Assembly (NCBI RefSeq): GCF_014356525.2
Contig: NC_052511.1
Span: forward strand, 34,602,687 to 34,666,686
Length of the DNA stretch: 64,000 bases
Direction: 5' to 3'
DNA from: Nilaparvata lugens
Taxonomy: Eukaryota; Arthropoda; Insecta; Hemiptera; Delphacidae
The position numbers and the translations under genes were made by a program. The notes under the pieces are model-generated. The model saw only the letters and a program-made list of their open reading frames with translations. It searched no databases and was not told the origin of the DNA. Shown here in pieces: positions 32,511 to 44,955 of the stretch. Positions within the stretch are counted from its first letter, which is position 1. Every line of letters begins with the position of its first letter.

Positions 32511-33620
32511 TCTATTCAAAAGTAGCCCTAACGGAAAAAGACGATCTCTCATCTTTATAAAAACGTACATCAATTCAGGAGATTTTTTTCATACATCATT
32601 TCAAACTTGACAATAGTATTATTGTAGTGGAGGATGAAACTTTTTTTGGGAGTGGCGGAGTTTAAATCTGATTGAATATGCAGGGGTTGCGTCTTCAGGC
32701 TTAGGGGGTGTGCACCCCTTCATCAATCATGAACATTTTCATGAGTTAACATTCTTTAATACCATGGATAATTTTCGGAAATGAACTGTATTGATTTAAT
32801 GGAAGGATTACTATTGACGTTAGTCTACGAACTCAGTTCATATTCCACAACTTACTACATAAGATTTACGTAAAAAATAACCATTTAACATGCTGGGAGG
32901 ACGAACCAAAAAATTAGAGCTGGAAAAATACTGATGCTTGAATGGGAATGAAATATGGAAGCAGTCGTGTTTTACCAAATGAGTGTTGAGGGGAGAGCTA
33001 GGTGGATTGGTGGTTGCAACTGAATCTCATAAAGCGTAGGCCTACAGTGCGACTCCACCACATATGTTGAGGTTTTGCGGCAAGCTTAAATCGTGAAAAC
33101 AAAGCGTCTCTAGGCCATTTTTCCCTGGTAACAAGGCTCTAAATATACTGCCGCCACTTGTCATTCATAATTTACCAGCCAGCAACAGCCTATTTTTGTT
33201 GTGTTTTGATTCATTGGGTGTCATGGATTCAGCTTTAACGCTCTGCGTTTGAGTTATTGTCGTGTTTATTTTATCAGGCAAATTACTATACAATATTATA
33301 TTCTAAAATGAACCAAGCATCAGTCAGAGACACATTTTTGCCCTACTAATGTTAATAACTAGGAAATGATAATGATTTTCAAGAGAAATTATCGGCTCAA
33401 TTTAATATTAAATTTCTAGGGCTGAATCTCAATCTCCTCTTGCTTTTTAGTGTTGTGTTAAAAATATTTGTGATAATTTGTAGGACCTCAATCTGTTGAT
33501 GGGAATAAAATTGTAGTGAATTGAAGTATTGTGTTGATCATTTGAAAATTCAAGAGATTCTTCTTCACCGTTGATAAAAATATTGTGAACACTTGAAAAT
33601 TCGAGAATTATCTGGTCATT
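32511..33620. other. AT-rich DNA without recognised genes
   Basis: It contains a TAGGCCTA word at 33037 and no supported gene. The stretch AGGCTTAGGGGGTGTGCACC near 32698 resembles GGGTGCACCCCCAGACCCCC near 26349 in inverse, possibly a shared repeat fragment. Confidence 0.4.
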
Positions 33621-33895
33621 GACCGAACGAAGTGAGGTCTAAGATTCAAGTCGACGGTTTAGCATTTCTCTTAATGTTTAAATGTTCATATGTTGCGCAT
33701 TCACGGCGAAACGCGGTAATAGATTTTCATGAAATTTGACAGGTATGTTCCTTTTTAAATTGCTCGTCGACGTATATACAAGGTTTTTGAAAATTTTGCA
33801 TTTCAAGGATAATATAAAAGGAAAACGGAGCCTCCTTCTTACGCCAATATTACCGTGGAAATCAGACTATAGAATTATTCATCATCAATCAGCTG
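33621..33895 (+). repeat. Dispersed repeat beginning GACCGAACGAAGTGAGGTCT, plus-strand copy
   Basis: It shares start, internal CGTCGACGTATATACAAG and end CAGACTATAGAATTATTCAT blocks with the minus-strand copy at 15534-15814. Both end with ATCAATCAGCTG. Class unknown. Confidence 0.65.
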
Positions 33896-34127
33896 TCTAG
33901 TGGACTATAATACTACCCGTTCCAAAACATCAAACATCTTGAAAATGTATCTTTCCATGAACGTTAGTAGACAGTGGACTATTTATAATACTACCCGTTT
34001 CAAAACATCAAACATCTTGAAAATGTATCTTTCCATGAACGTTAGTAGACAGTTGACTGTAATACTACCCGTTCAAAAACATCTAACATCTTGAAAATGT
34101 ATCTTTCCATCAATGTTGTAGACAGTT
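33893..34127. repeat. Three-unit tandem repeat, period 74-78 bp
   Basis: Units begin near 33900, 33974 and 34052 and contain ATAATACTACCCGTTCCAAA, AACATCTTGAAAATGTATCT and TTCCATGAACGTTAGTAGAC. The first two units differ mainly by a 4 bp insertion; the third is the most diverged. The open frame across it is incidental. Confidence 0.9.
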
Positions 34128-34607
34128 GCAGCCAGACCTGAGTGTGAACAGTGTTCACACTCACATTCCGGGACGACACGTCACGGTACGATAGGACAGA
34201 AATAAGCTCTATATTTAGGATTTTTTCTAGACATTTTAAATTGATAAATTATTTATTATTTTTTGAGAAAACATAACAACAGGCCAATGTAACTTACTGA
34301 GCGCGAGGTCCACTGTTCACAGAACATAGAACTACTAGTATAGAATTTTTATCTGCTTTTGATTTTCTGTGTTCATAAGCAGGCGCACTCTACCTGAATA
34401 ACTTGCGAATAATTAATTATATTTCAGAAGCAGCATAATTATTTTAATTGGACTTGAGGTCAGATAATACCATTTATAGTGAGAATATTATTTTTCTACC
34501 AATTGATTGCTCTTCAAAAATCCTTACTCTTTCCAATATATTGCACCTTCTCCACTGAACAGTCATGCTTCATCAATACATCTCTTTTTCAATATAAATG
34601 AACATAG

Positions 34608-34808
34608 AAATCTAAGCACCGTTTTTAGAATTGTTTAGTCACAACATGTTTTGGCTATAATTATGCTACTATTATCAAGTGACTGGAGAAAAAAAAATTG
34701 TATTTTATGAATCTAAATGCATTTTATTTATTTCCCAATCACTTGATAATTTCATCATAAAGGCAAAACATGTTGTGACTAAACAATTTTAAAGAGGGTA
34801 CTTAAAAA
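34608..34808. mobile_element. Palindromic MITE, copy 2
   Basis: The left half AAATCTAAGCACCGTTTTTA continues AGAATTGTTTAGTCACAACA. The right half TGTTGTGACTAAACAATTTT continues AAAGAGGGTACTT. The inverted halves match over about 80 bp each. Motifs ACATGTTTTGGC and ATTATCAAGTGA parallel those of the copy at 32317-32510. Confidence 0.75.
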
Positions 34809-35229
34809 GCTATCTTACTGATTTGTCATTACACCAGCAAGTAGTATTTCAACCCCTTGATTATCATTGCTTGTTTTCAAAGTTATACCAGCTATTGTAT
34901 TGATATTTCTATTATTAATACAGTTCGTATTGTAACAATGTAATCATAAGTTTAGCATTACATTATATCAGACTTATCAAAATAAGCTAGGAATTTTATA
35001 ATTTCGAATGAATAAAACTTTATTCTTTTCTATTCTATTTTTGTATTGTATTATACATTTCACTTAGTTTTACATATTGCTTTCAAAGAGTGATAAACGG
35101 TTATAAACTTGAGTAGCATAGCCTATTGTCATCAAGGTCTTTTCCACAAATATAAAGTGCTGGGATGAAGGTATACGGTAAGTCTTTAAAAGATTACTAC
35201 TTGCAATCTCCCCAGAGCCAGACTTGTTC
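34809..35229. other. AT-rich DNA without recognised genes
   Basis: Nothing recognisable. Confidence 0.5.
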
Positions 35230-35620
35230 GTTGCCAGTCTAACCGCAAACTTACTTTATTCTCTAATCACTTATTTCCCCTCTTTGGCCCATTTACCTAT
35301 CACATCGCTTCTCACAGTCATTCAGCAACTATCTCTCACTCGTTAATCTTCAACTCTCTTGTGACCTCACGGACTTACTTCTCGTTTCCTTTCTCCCTTT
35401 TTCCTTCCAACTTGTTCTCTTCCAATCTTCATCTTCTCTCTCTCTTATCTTCCTGAAACTGTTCTCTTTTCTTCTTCTTCATTCCCTAACATGCTTATAT
35501 ACCACTCATGATTTATTCCATTCCTAGTAGCATTCTTTCTCTCCCTAATCCAATATTTTCCTCCCACAATTCTCTCAACATTCTTCCTATTTCCTCACTT
35601 ATCACTATCCGAGAGGTTTA
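35230..35620. repeat. Pyrimidine-rich tract (plus strand CT-rich)
   Basis: The plus strand is dominated by TTCCCTCTT/CTCTCTCTTATC-type sequence with few purine runs. It is of the same kind as the tracts at 41630, 49370 and 50190, and the mirror image of the purine tracts at 22683 and 26425. Confidence 0.7.
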
Positions 35621-37481
35621 GCGAGGTCATAGCATGGTTTTCAAAAATCTCTTCTCTCAATCAGAAGAGAAATCTTGACTAAATTTGAGCTCATCATTCA
35701 ATTTCTATTATTCTTCGCAGTTTTTATCTCAGTTATTTTATAAGTATGAGATATTCCCAATAAATAGAATCTATAGCTTGAAAATTGAAAAACTCAGCAT
35801 GTTAAATTTCCTTTTTCCTGATTCGTACAAACTATGTCATTTAGATAATTGGATATTTGGGTTTCAAGCCTGAAAAATACGTCACATCTGGTACATTAGA
35901 TTCCACTGTGAAAAATGTCCTAAATGTTTTTTTGTTGATTCAAGTTGCAGTCAAACCTTGGTATCATGGTTGAGGTTACCATAGCATGAAGGAATACGAA
36001 ATCTTATTTCCATTCATTTATGACTCATAATCGACTCCACAAATCATAATTTATAGTTTTGCCAGTAACAGTCATGTTGCAGTCATACAACTAGACACAT
36101 CTATGATTGATTCGTTAATATCAAATATAATTTGAACCTATATATCTTCATTCTTAATTGAAATCTCTCTTGAGAAGCCGTTCACATCTTGAATTATTGT
36201 GAGTCAACATGAGACTAATTGCTTCAGAGACAACAATAATTGATATTCTTTCTTTATTGAAAATCCACTATTTCTTCCACTGTTTGACTCTTTCACTCTT
36301 CACTACATTCACTCAATATCATTGGAAAACGCATAATTTCCCATCTTCTACTCAGAGTATATTCATTTTTCTCTCAAACTGTGATATTATTCTGTGCTTT
36401 CTCTTCAACAAATGTATACGAGAATAATAATTATTTGAGTCGATTTATAGTAACTGCATTATTTAATATTATTACCAAACTTCAAATTGCGATAAAACTC
36501 TTCTAGGTCATTGCCAATTTTCTTCCACTTCCTCGTCTACAAGACGAATAACCCTTGCCACTTTCTAGGCCTCTCTGGTGTTCTGGTGTTACATCTGTCT
36601 CTCCTTTCCCCTTCCATGATCTTCCCCTTCACCTCCCATCTTCTCAATTGCAGCCACCATCTTAATACCCACTCAGCCGAGTGACCCAAGTGAACTAGTG
36701 CGACCTGGAGAACAGAGACAGCTCTCACTAATCAATATGACCGTATATTACCCGGCTTGCGGATGCCCCAGACCTTTAATAATGGTCCACACCATAATCT
36801 TCTTCATCAACTGCGCTTCCTTCCCTCTAAGGTCCTTGTCTCCAAGGAACAACAGGCTTGAGTGCCAATCTAATCTAATGCACGTTGATAGCCTGCCACT
36901 GTCGCTCTCAAGACGTTCGTTCCTTCACCACAATACATACCGAGATAGTGGGAAAATAAGTCTCATTCCAAGGATCTAAGAAGGATCTGATCATTCTGAC
37001 TATTTCTTGAATTTGGAAATAATTAAATTTTTCATTCAGTCTTATTTGACTATTCAGAACTACGAAGCTACGCAGTTCAATTTTTATTTCAAACTCATTT
37101 TATTTTCAGAAAGTGTACATTTTACAATACATTCACCTGAAAATTACTCCTCTAATATGGAACAAGTCCGTGATTAGAGTAGGAGTCAATACAATTGGAT
37201 AGAGAATTTGAAAAAATGACTATCTTGCCACTCCTGCTCAAATCCAATAATAGAAGGTTCAGAGAATCTTCATCAATAAAACTCCATAATAGTTTCAATA
37301 CTTAGCGGATGATAAAAATAGTGGAAAGTTTTTGATAAACGATCAATAATTACTCAATTTTTCACGATTGAAATTTCAAACAATCAACACCCAGAATGGA
37401 TTGATTCCATGCACCTATCAATGTTTAGAATAATACTTCAGATACTGTTGCTGGTGAGATATTGTAATATCCATCCATAAT
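35621..37481. other. Unassigned DNA
   Basis: The part at about 36540-36920 is less AT-rich and gives open frames on both strands with no recognisable protein. The rest is AT-rich. Confidence 0.4.
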
Positions 37482-37582
37482 GAGAACACTGGGATTTTGT
37501 CAAAAAATATCACTCACAATAAAATAGAAAAATATCATTCACAATGAATAAAAGATATTTTTGCCAAAATCCCAGTGTTTTC
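37482..37582. repeat. 101 bp inverted repeat
   Basis: The left arm GAGAACACTGGGATTTTG followed by .CAAAAAATATC is matched by the right arm, which on the minus strand reads GAAAACACTGGGATTTTG followed by .CAAAAATATC. Arms are about 29 nt and the loop about 43 nt. The loop contains two copies of AATATCA.TCACAAT. It is possibly a very small MITE. Confidence 0.8.
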
Positions 37583-39513
37583 ATTTTAGAATGATATTTG
37601 TGAAATGCTCATCCATTGCAAACTCTTTCAATAGTTGAAGCCTTCAGGTAGCTTTCAGGAAGCTTTCAAGTAAGTTCCATCAATTCCATTTTCCGAAAGG
37701 ATGGAGAAGCTATTCGAATCATCCGAATAATTGAATCAATCACTGAAAGATTCAATTAGCACAATGTATATGATCACGACCGCAGAGCTCATCTTTAATG
37801 CATCTTTCGAAACTACAGATGAGCGTCGACCGCAAGCTCACTGCGCTTGTATTCCAATGCATGCAACTGATGTTGCACTCAATCCCATGCATACGTGCAA
37901 TAGGTCCAGTTTATTCGTAGTGGACATTTTAGAATAATATTGTGGTCGAATGAGCTGAAAATTCATTTAAAAGCATCTAGCTTAATAGTTCCAAAGTGGT
38001 TAGGTATTGCATGGGTGATAATGTGGAGAGCAAAGTCGTTGAATGATTTCTCAAATTTATATGTGGCGCACGATTGGGAGATATATTAATCGTTGAATAA
38101 TGTCTCTAATTCACATATCGTTGACCTGAATGAGTTTTAGAATTGTACAATCGTGGAGTAGAACGAGAGACTAGATTGGTAGTCCAAATAAGTGTCACCC
38201 TAGATCGTTTCATAGATTCATTAACAGGTGTATTCATGGATGTTATTGTTGTAAAAACGAGAGGGCGTATCAGCAATATGAAAAGGGACAACTCAGTTCT
38301 GTATGGCTCCATTTCTATGGAGCTTCAAAGTTGCATTGTCAGAGCTACAACACCGATAACATTACAGCGGTTGAACGAGAGGGTGGACTGATAACTGACA
38401 TGATATCCTTATAAATAACGTCAATGCTTCTCATTCAACCTATGCTGACAGTCTGAAATGAGTCTTACTATACGAAGTTCTATTGGCTGAGACAAAATTA
38501 CCGATGAATGCTGCTGCTGTCTGTTGCTGCAAGTTTTATGTTGGACATAACATCGGCCAACCGCCGTACAACACTGTTGTGGTCTGAGAATACAGTATGG
38601 CAACAAAAAGGTCGACAGCGACGGGCGAGTCGCTAGTGACGAGGGGTCACCAGTGACGACGATGTAAGGGAGTTTGAAAGTGGTTTGCGAAGCTCTTTGC
38701 CAGCGTTTCATTTTCCCTGAGGGAGCCGTAAGGGAGCAGTGTCGTTTTCTTGTGTGTCATGCAGACTGACCTGAAGTTTAGGGTCGCCAAACGGGGCATG
38801 TCACTTCCGCACGGCTTGCGTCTCCGCCAACTGCATCCAACACATTCTCATACAACTTTCTTCACCGGACATGCTTTGTTGTTGTTATTATTATCTTGGG
38901 ATGTTGTTCCGATGATGAGGAATCACAGCAGGCAGGACAAAAACAAGGCCTCTCAGTTCGAATACTGCTAACTATTGAATGAACGTTGAAGGTAAAAACT
39001 CTTGTTGCCACGGTATCGACAGGTTTTCCAAAGTACGAAAAGAAAGAATATTTCAATACGAGCCTTTTCAATAACTGTGATGAGACTCTCAAATATATTT
39101 TTCACGTTTTTACTGCTACTCTCATTGTTATAATGTTTTACATTTTTAAGTCAATACTTCTGTAGACTATATACGACTAGATGATAATGAGGTAGAATGA
39201 GTTCCTACATATTTTATATATCTAGAGATGTTACTCTCCTTACAATCTTAAATTGGATTTCACGTAAAACATCGCAGTGAAGCAAGTTCTATAGAGAGTG
39301 ATTTTTCACTCATGAGAAAGACAGAGGAAAAGGAAACTAGTTTTCGTGACTATTATTCCTTAAGGTGTTATTCTCCCAAATATTTGTGCCTCGAGTGCAG
39401 CAAATGAGGAGAATTATTGTTTTTTGTGAATCATTGAATCCGGGTGTATTGTTGAGAAATACATTTTTTTTTTTCAATAAATCAAAGTTCAAGTATAGCT
39501 GGATGAATACCGG
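37583..39513. other. Unassigned DNA
   Basis: A less AT-rich block at about 38480-38870 contains GTCGACAGCGACGGGCGAGT, and overlapping frames on both strands. None of the translations resembles a known family. Confidence 0.4.
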
Positions 39514-39603
39514 TACGAACTATTTAGTAAGTATGAGTTTAATGACTCATGATCTGAATACGAACTATTTATTAAGCATGAGTTTAATCACTCACGATCT
39601 AAA
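39514..39603. repeat. Two-unit tandem repeat, period 45 bp
   Basis: TACGAACTATTTA.TAAG.AT, GAGTTTAAT.ACTCA and GATCT.AA occur at 39514 and again at 39559. The period is a multiple of three and the frame stays open across it, but no protein is recognised. Confidence 0.85.
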
Positions 39604-41629
39604 TAGACTCGATATTACAATAGACTCATAGAATCTGGATATTGTTTGGTCACATTCAAACAAAAAAGGAAATCAGTTGAAACAAATTTCAACTGTTTCG
39701 GCAATTATTTTATTTTCTATTCACTATTTATTATAACGAGTAATTTCATTGAAATGATGATAGTGATAGAAAAAATAAGTCAACTTTGTGTTATTCCTCT
39801 CCCAAATTTAGATAAGGTTACATATTTGCAATACTGTACCTGATCAGACAGTGTTGACTGTTGAAACGCGTAGTACATGCTTATAACATTTTCATATCAT
39901 CATCATAACAAGTAGAAAGTCAAGCAAAACGGAAAAACAATTTGCGCTACATTAGAAAGAGTATATTATCTCATATCGCGACCTACGAAATAAGATACTT
40001 GCACAACAGAACATGTCTGCAGGTTTCTTTTATACTAAGAATATTCATTGTCGAGAGAATAATGATGTCACAATTTCCCTTCTCGACTTTCAAGAATGAA
40101 TTCATTCCTGCATGTTGTTCGTACTCTGCTGGCTGCTAACAGAATGAGAAGGAGATGCTCTTGCTCTCAGGAAAACATGCAAAGACTGAAGATATAGCGC
40201 TACGTAAAATACCCCGAACATGTAAGGGTGAGATGTCGCCATTTATTAGAACGCTGGTTGTCCTACACCGTCTCCTTATAGAATATATAAGTATATTCAC
40301 TTGCATTATATATAACTTCTTATGCAATATATTACCACTGTGAATTTATTATTCGTAGAGGCGAGAAGTACTATGTGACAAGAGAAAAACAAGAAAAAAT
40401 TGCCAACTTGGCAAGAGTGAGTGCACACTGTATGAACTATGATCGAAGAATGGAAGCTTCCACAGCGTTCAACAAATTCACTGAGCATTGAAAGTCTTGC
40501 AGGTCAGAGGGTTATTGGCACTATTTGTCAACTGGGGTTGGGTTGAAAGATATACTTGATACTACTACATTTAGCTGGAAAACAACAGAGTAGTTGGGCA
40601 ATTATTTCAATCTAAATGAAACGTAAACTGCAATTTAAAACATGCGGCTGTTAAAACATAGTCAACAGTCAACACACAGTCCAAGTCATAGTCAGGCCAG
40701 GCATAGTCGAGAAATAATAAGCATTCAAGCTCGGATAACCTAAGTTTCGAAACAAAGCGATAGTACATTGATGAACAAGACTAGCAATCGATAGGAACTT
40801 ATTGACTCTCTAGTATTTAAGAATATCTGAGAGAAGCCAATAAATAGGTAAGAAATGTTAACTTGAATCATAAACGTCTATTTTTGAAATTGGTAATTTA
40901 AAAAAGTAAGTGAAATTCATTTAAAGCAGCAAGTAGAGAATTGAGTGTGGGCTCTCATACCCAATATTACATGTTACACATTTTCGATACACAAATAAAA
41001 CTGATTATTATTCGTCATCATTTATTGTAAACCATGCAAAGAATAATTTGAACAAATTAGCAAAATATCAGTTTGATGACCCTTATATCATTCCTGCGGT
41101 GATTCTAGATGAATGACAAAATCATTTTGTAATGCCGAAAGTATTATACGCGTATTGTTTTTCATCGTGTTCTAATCACCTTGGTAAGGTTTATTAGAAG
41201 AGCAACGTACGATTTTTTCGAGTGCGCTACACTTTTGTCGTATTTTTACGTTGTCATTGCATTTCTTTAATTATTCTAGTCATTTCTTTAATTAAAGTAA
41301 TTCCTATAACATACTCTATGATACACCATGATTAGAGTTCGATGAAGTTATTCAAGAAGTATCAGAGAAATCGTAATCAGTAAACTAGATGAGAAAATTG
41401 TTAACGATGATTCAAGAAGCAAATGATATAAGTGAGGAAAAACGTTATTTGATGAGATGAAAACGGATGAGGCGATGATAGGCGATGGGCAAAAAACGTC
41501 GAGAATTCCTGACAAACGGCAGAATTGAAATCCTGAACTGGGACTAGCCCCTATATTCAGCGGAGATCCTTTCTTAGTGGCCTTGGGATTGCTGAGGTGG
41601 TTCTCATGATTTAACTTCACCAGTCGTTG
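39604..41629. other. AT-rich DNA without recognised genes
   Basis: There are several short frames with no family match and no repeat assignment. Confidence 0.45.
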
Positions 41630-42050
41630 TCCCTCGAGCTGAGCCTTACTTCCTCCATCCTTATTCCCTTCAGTCTTTGCAACATCATCTCTTCTCGCTT
41701 CCTCCAGACTCTGTTCATATTCCTTCTTCTTTCAACCTTCAACCTTCTCGCTTTCTCCAGACATCACATTATCTCTGTTCTTATTCCGCCCCCTTCGATC
41801 TTATTTCCTTCAACCCTTATCCTTGGAATATCATTTCTTCTCACTTCCTCCAAACATCACACCTCTGTTCCTATTCCCTTTCGTTCTCTCAACCCTTATC
41901 CTAAGAACATCATCTTTCTCCACTCTCACTACGACCAACTCACACACCCATGTTGGAAATGTCCCCATAAAATCCGTCTTACCTCGTTCCAATTTTCTTC
42001 ATACCGTCTAAATCCTGCTAACTGCTAGGATCGTGCCTGTGACTGCTCCT
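41630..42050. repeat. Pyrimidine-rich tract with degenerate tandem units
   Basis: Degenerate units containing ATCATCTCTTCTCGCTTCCT, CCAGACTCTGTTC and CAACCCTTATCCT recur near 41683, 41747, 41829 and 41906. The plus strand is strongly CT-rich. The open frames (Leu/Pro/Ser/Phe-rich in all three frames) follow from this composition. Confidence 0.7.
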
Positions 42051-44526
42051 TCCGTCGACTAGATCTGGAATATTCAGTTGAAAAGGGCGGCTAAGCTTGA
42101 AAAATTTTGCGGTCGTCAACTACTCTTCAATTTTGAATTCCATTTGCAATCCCTGTTTGATATTCTTGCTGGCACTTGAGGTGAGAATGTGGAAATGATA
42201 TATAGCTACTGCGTTTGAGAACTCAATGAGACTTGATGGAGAACCGAAAAAATGAAGCAAAAAAGCAAGTTTCAAACCGAAAAAATAAGAGGATTCAATA
42301 AGTATGAAACATAAGAGGCTTTTCAAGTTCGAGAACATTATAATTTACATTGAGTAAAATATTAAATTCCATTTCTGACCGAATCAATTCCAAGCATAAT
42401 ATGATATATATCCATTTTACGATTTTTGATACAGGTTAAATACAATTTCTCTTTCTCATAATATTCAGCTTCCTTTCCGAAATGTCGATCCTAATGTCTG
42501 GGAATTTGATGATTTGGTGCTTCGTGATGGAGCCAATTTTTTTCTTCGTAGTTGGATGAAAATGAGCATTGTTTGAATTGAATATTAGAGCCTAATTGTT
42601 GCTGTTTCCCTCATCTTTAGATCAGTCAATGTTTTCCGCTTTCAGACTAATGATCTGAATAAGAGGAATTTTTCAATATCAGTGTAATTTTGCACTTTCC
42701 TTATTCCGACCAATGGAGGAAAACATTATAATTTATCATCACTTGAATAATAATATCTTCTTTCATTTAATTCTGTTGACTAATAATACGTATACCGTGA
42801 TACCTGTCTTGCTCTTGTGTCAGAGTTTCCAGAGCCTGTCAACTCATCTTAAAAGGAAATCCATTAATATCAAAATCTACCTCTCTCACATTACCAAACT
42901 TCTCCATATTAAGGTTCTTCTCATAGAAGTTTCTCTCTATATATGGAAAGTTCTCCTATATTGTTCTAATCCATTTGCATCGTTCATGTTGCTTCAAATT
43001 CTATTATTCTATAGTTCTTCATTCAAAAATTTTTGGGGATCATTCACGACGAGGTGGATTACCCTTTGAATCTTCCAATCAACATCACTTGTGCAATAAT
43101 AATAATTATCTCTTTCACATCTTTTAGTTTTCGCCAAAAAAAAATTTCTATCAAGGTTTTATACATGTATATGCTTTCTTCTCGAAGACTTCTAATAATA
43201 AAACATTATGATAAAAGAGCCTCTCCACATTGAGAAAGACACTATCGTCATACAAACAATACAATTGTGTATGAGCATTACAATAACAATTATGAACATT
43301 GGACATAATTCTTTCTGAGCTATTTAAATCAGCCTTATTGAAGATTTTTTCTTCCATTTCCGCTGCTCTGTTGTCAATTAGCTGTGCCACCTTTTCTCCC
43401 TGTCTTCTATTATTATTCTTGTCTTTCTTCAACTATTTACTCTCACTTTTTAATTTATCGAGTGCCTAGCACGAAAGACCCGGCAACTATTTTTGGGCCC
43501 GACTTTGAGGGGAGCGACTAAAATAACACTTATTCCGGTTTGTTTGGTCTTCTGAAAGGCGAAAACGCATTCAAATTAGTAAACGCTCCAACAGCCAGAA
43601 ATGCTACAAATGCTTACTACCAAATGCATTTTCATCACCTTCAAAAATCAACCCCATGAAATTAGATATTAGTTTTGGTGATAGCAATTCACTACTGTTG
43701 AAACTATTCTACATTCTTAAAAATTCTGTAAATTATTTATTACTCCAGAATTAAAAGACTCATAGAAATTCCACATAAATAGTTTTTTCCAAAAGTATAC
43801 TTTAAATACTATTGAGTATACTGGAAGTTCAAGCTGAGATCTTACAAAGAATGTAGAATGAAAATCATGCAATGCCTTTTTGACAGTATTTCCGTTATTG
43901 TGAAACTTATTTTAGGCTTATAGTGGTATTTTAAAAGTTATGCCTCTTTTTCAAGAATTGTACCTAAAAGAAGATCTGAAAGAAACCTGTTTTAATAGAA
44001 AAGTAGAGGAGTCTTCTAATAGAATGACATGAAATAGTTATTATTTGTTCAGTTATCAGTAGCCTTTTTATCTCAATTTTATTTTGGGTGAAACTACTTT
44101 AAGAAAAACAAGATTAGAGGGATATTTGTGCACCAACTATTTTAAACGCTTATCTACCAATCCATTCATTCAATATCGGGACAACGAGTTTCGCTCTGGA
44201 AAGCTTAAGCTGGGTTTACACCAAAGTTATTAACAAAATGTTATTAACTTAATCCTTATAGATTCTATTTGATTGAACGGAACTTGACAAACACATATGT
44301 TCATAATGTGTAAGATAAGATATGTTCAATCAAGACCTTCTAAATACCGGACCTGAGCATACAAACAAGATGGCCGCCGTAGTTGGTTGACTAACTTACT
44401 GCCATCGGCTAGGTTTCAGCTCTCTCTAATAACTCATTACTGTTCAAAATTATTTCTAAGAATTTGAATAAGGTTATTATTACACTCAACACTGAAGCTG
44501 CTGCTACAGTCGTGGGGATGTGCGAA
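42051..44526. other. AT-rich DNA without recognised genes
   Basis: It contains several AT-driven frames of 70-118 codons and none is convincing. Confidence 0.45.
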
Positions 44527-44955
44527 AAAACTTGTGAAATTATACATCGAATTGAAGAGAATTTGATGCTCTATAAGCTTATGATCAGCATGGATTTTTC
44601 CCATCGATTTTCAAAAAGTTATAAGAGCAAAAATAGCAAAAAATTGAAGGATAATGTGTTTTTCAAAAATATCACATCTTTTAGAGCGGATATCTCGTAA
44701 AGTGAAAGCGATATTGGAGAAGTTGTAGGATAAATATTGTAGGAAATTATGTAAGCTTCGATTTCTTATAGAATAGTCATGTCAGTAAATTGCATATTTT
44801 TCGAGTAATATGCGAGAAACCAAAAAAATAATGGTACCTTTGAACAACCCCCACCCTCTTAGCACAGGGGGTAAGGGTGGGGACTTTTTATAAGACTATA
44901 TTTACCTCCCCACTACCCTAAACAAACTGTGGGGTCAAAAATTGTCTCAGCTGTT
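44527..44955 (+). repeat. Dispersed copy of the central part of the 23.6-24.6 kb element
   Basis: Shared blocks in order include TTGAAGAGAATTT.ATGCTC, TCAGCATGG.TTTTTC, AGCGGATATC, ATATTGTAGGAAATTAT, CTTAGCACAGGGGGTA and CACTACCCTAAACA. Only the right-hand part of the element is present; the outer arm is missing. Divergence is moderate, so this is an older or separate copy of the same family. Confidence 0.75.

Noticed and set aside
41627..42028. 133-codon plus-strand frame with hydrophobic stretches
   Set aside because: Pyrimidine-rich DNA opens all plus frames and gives Leu/Phe/Ser-rich pseudo-membrane segments.
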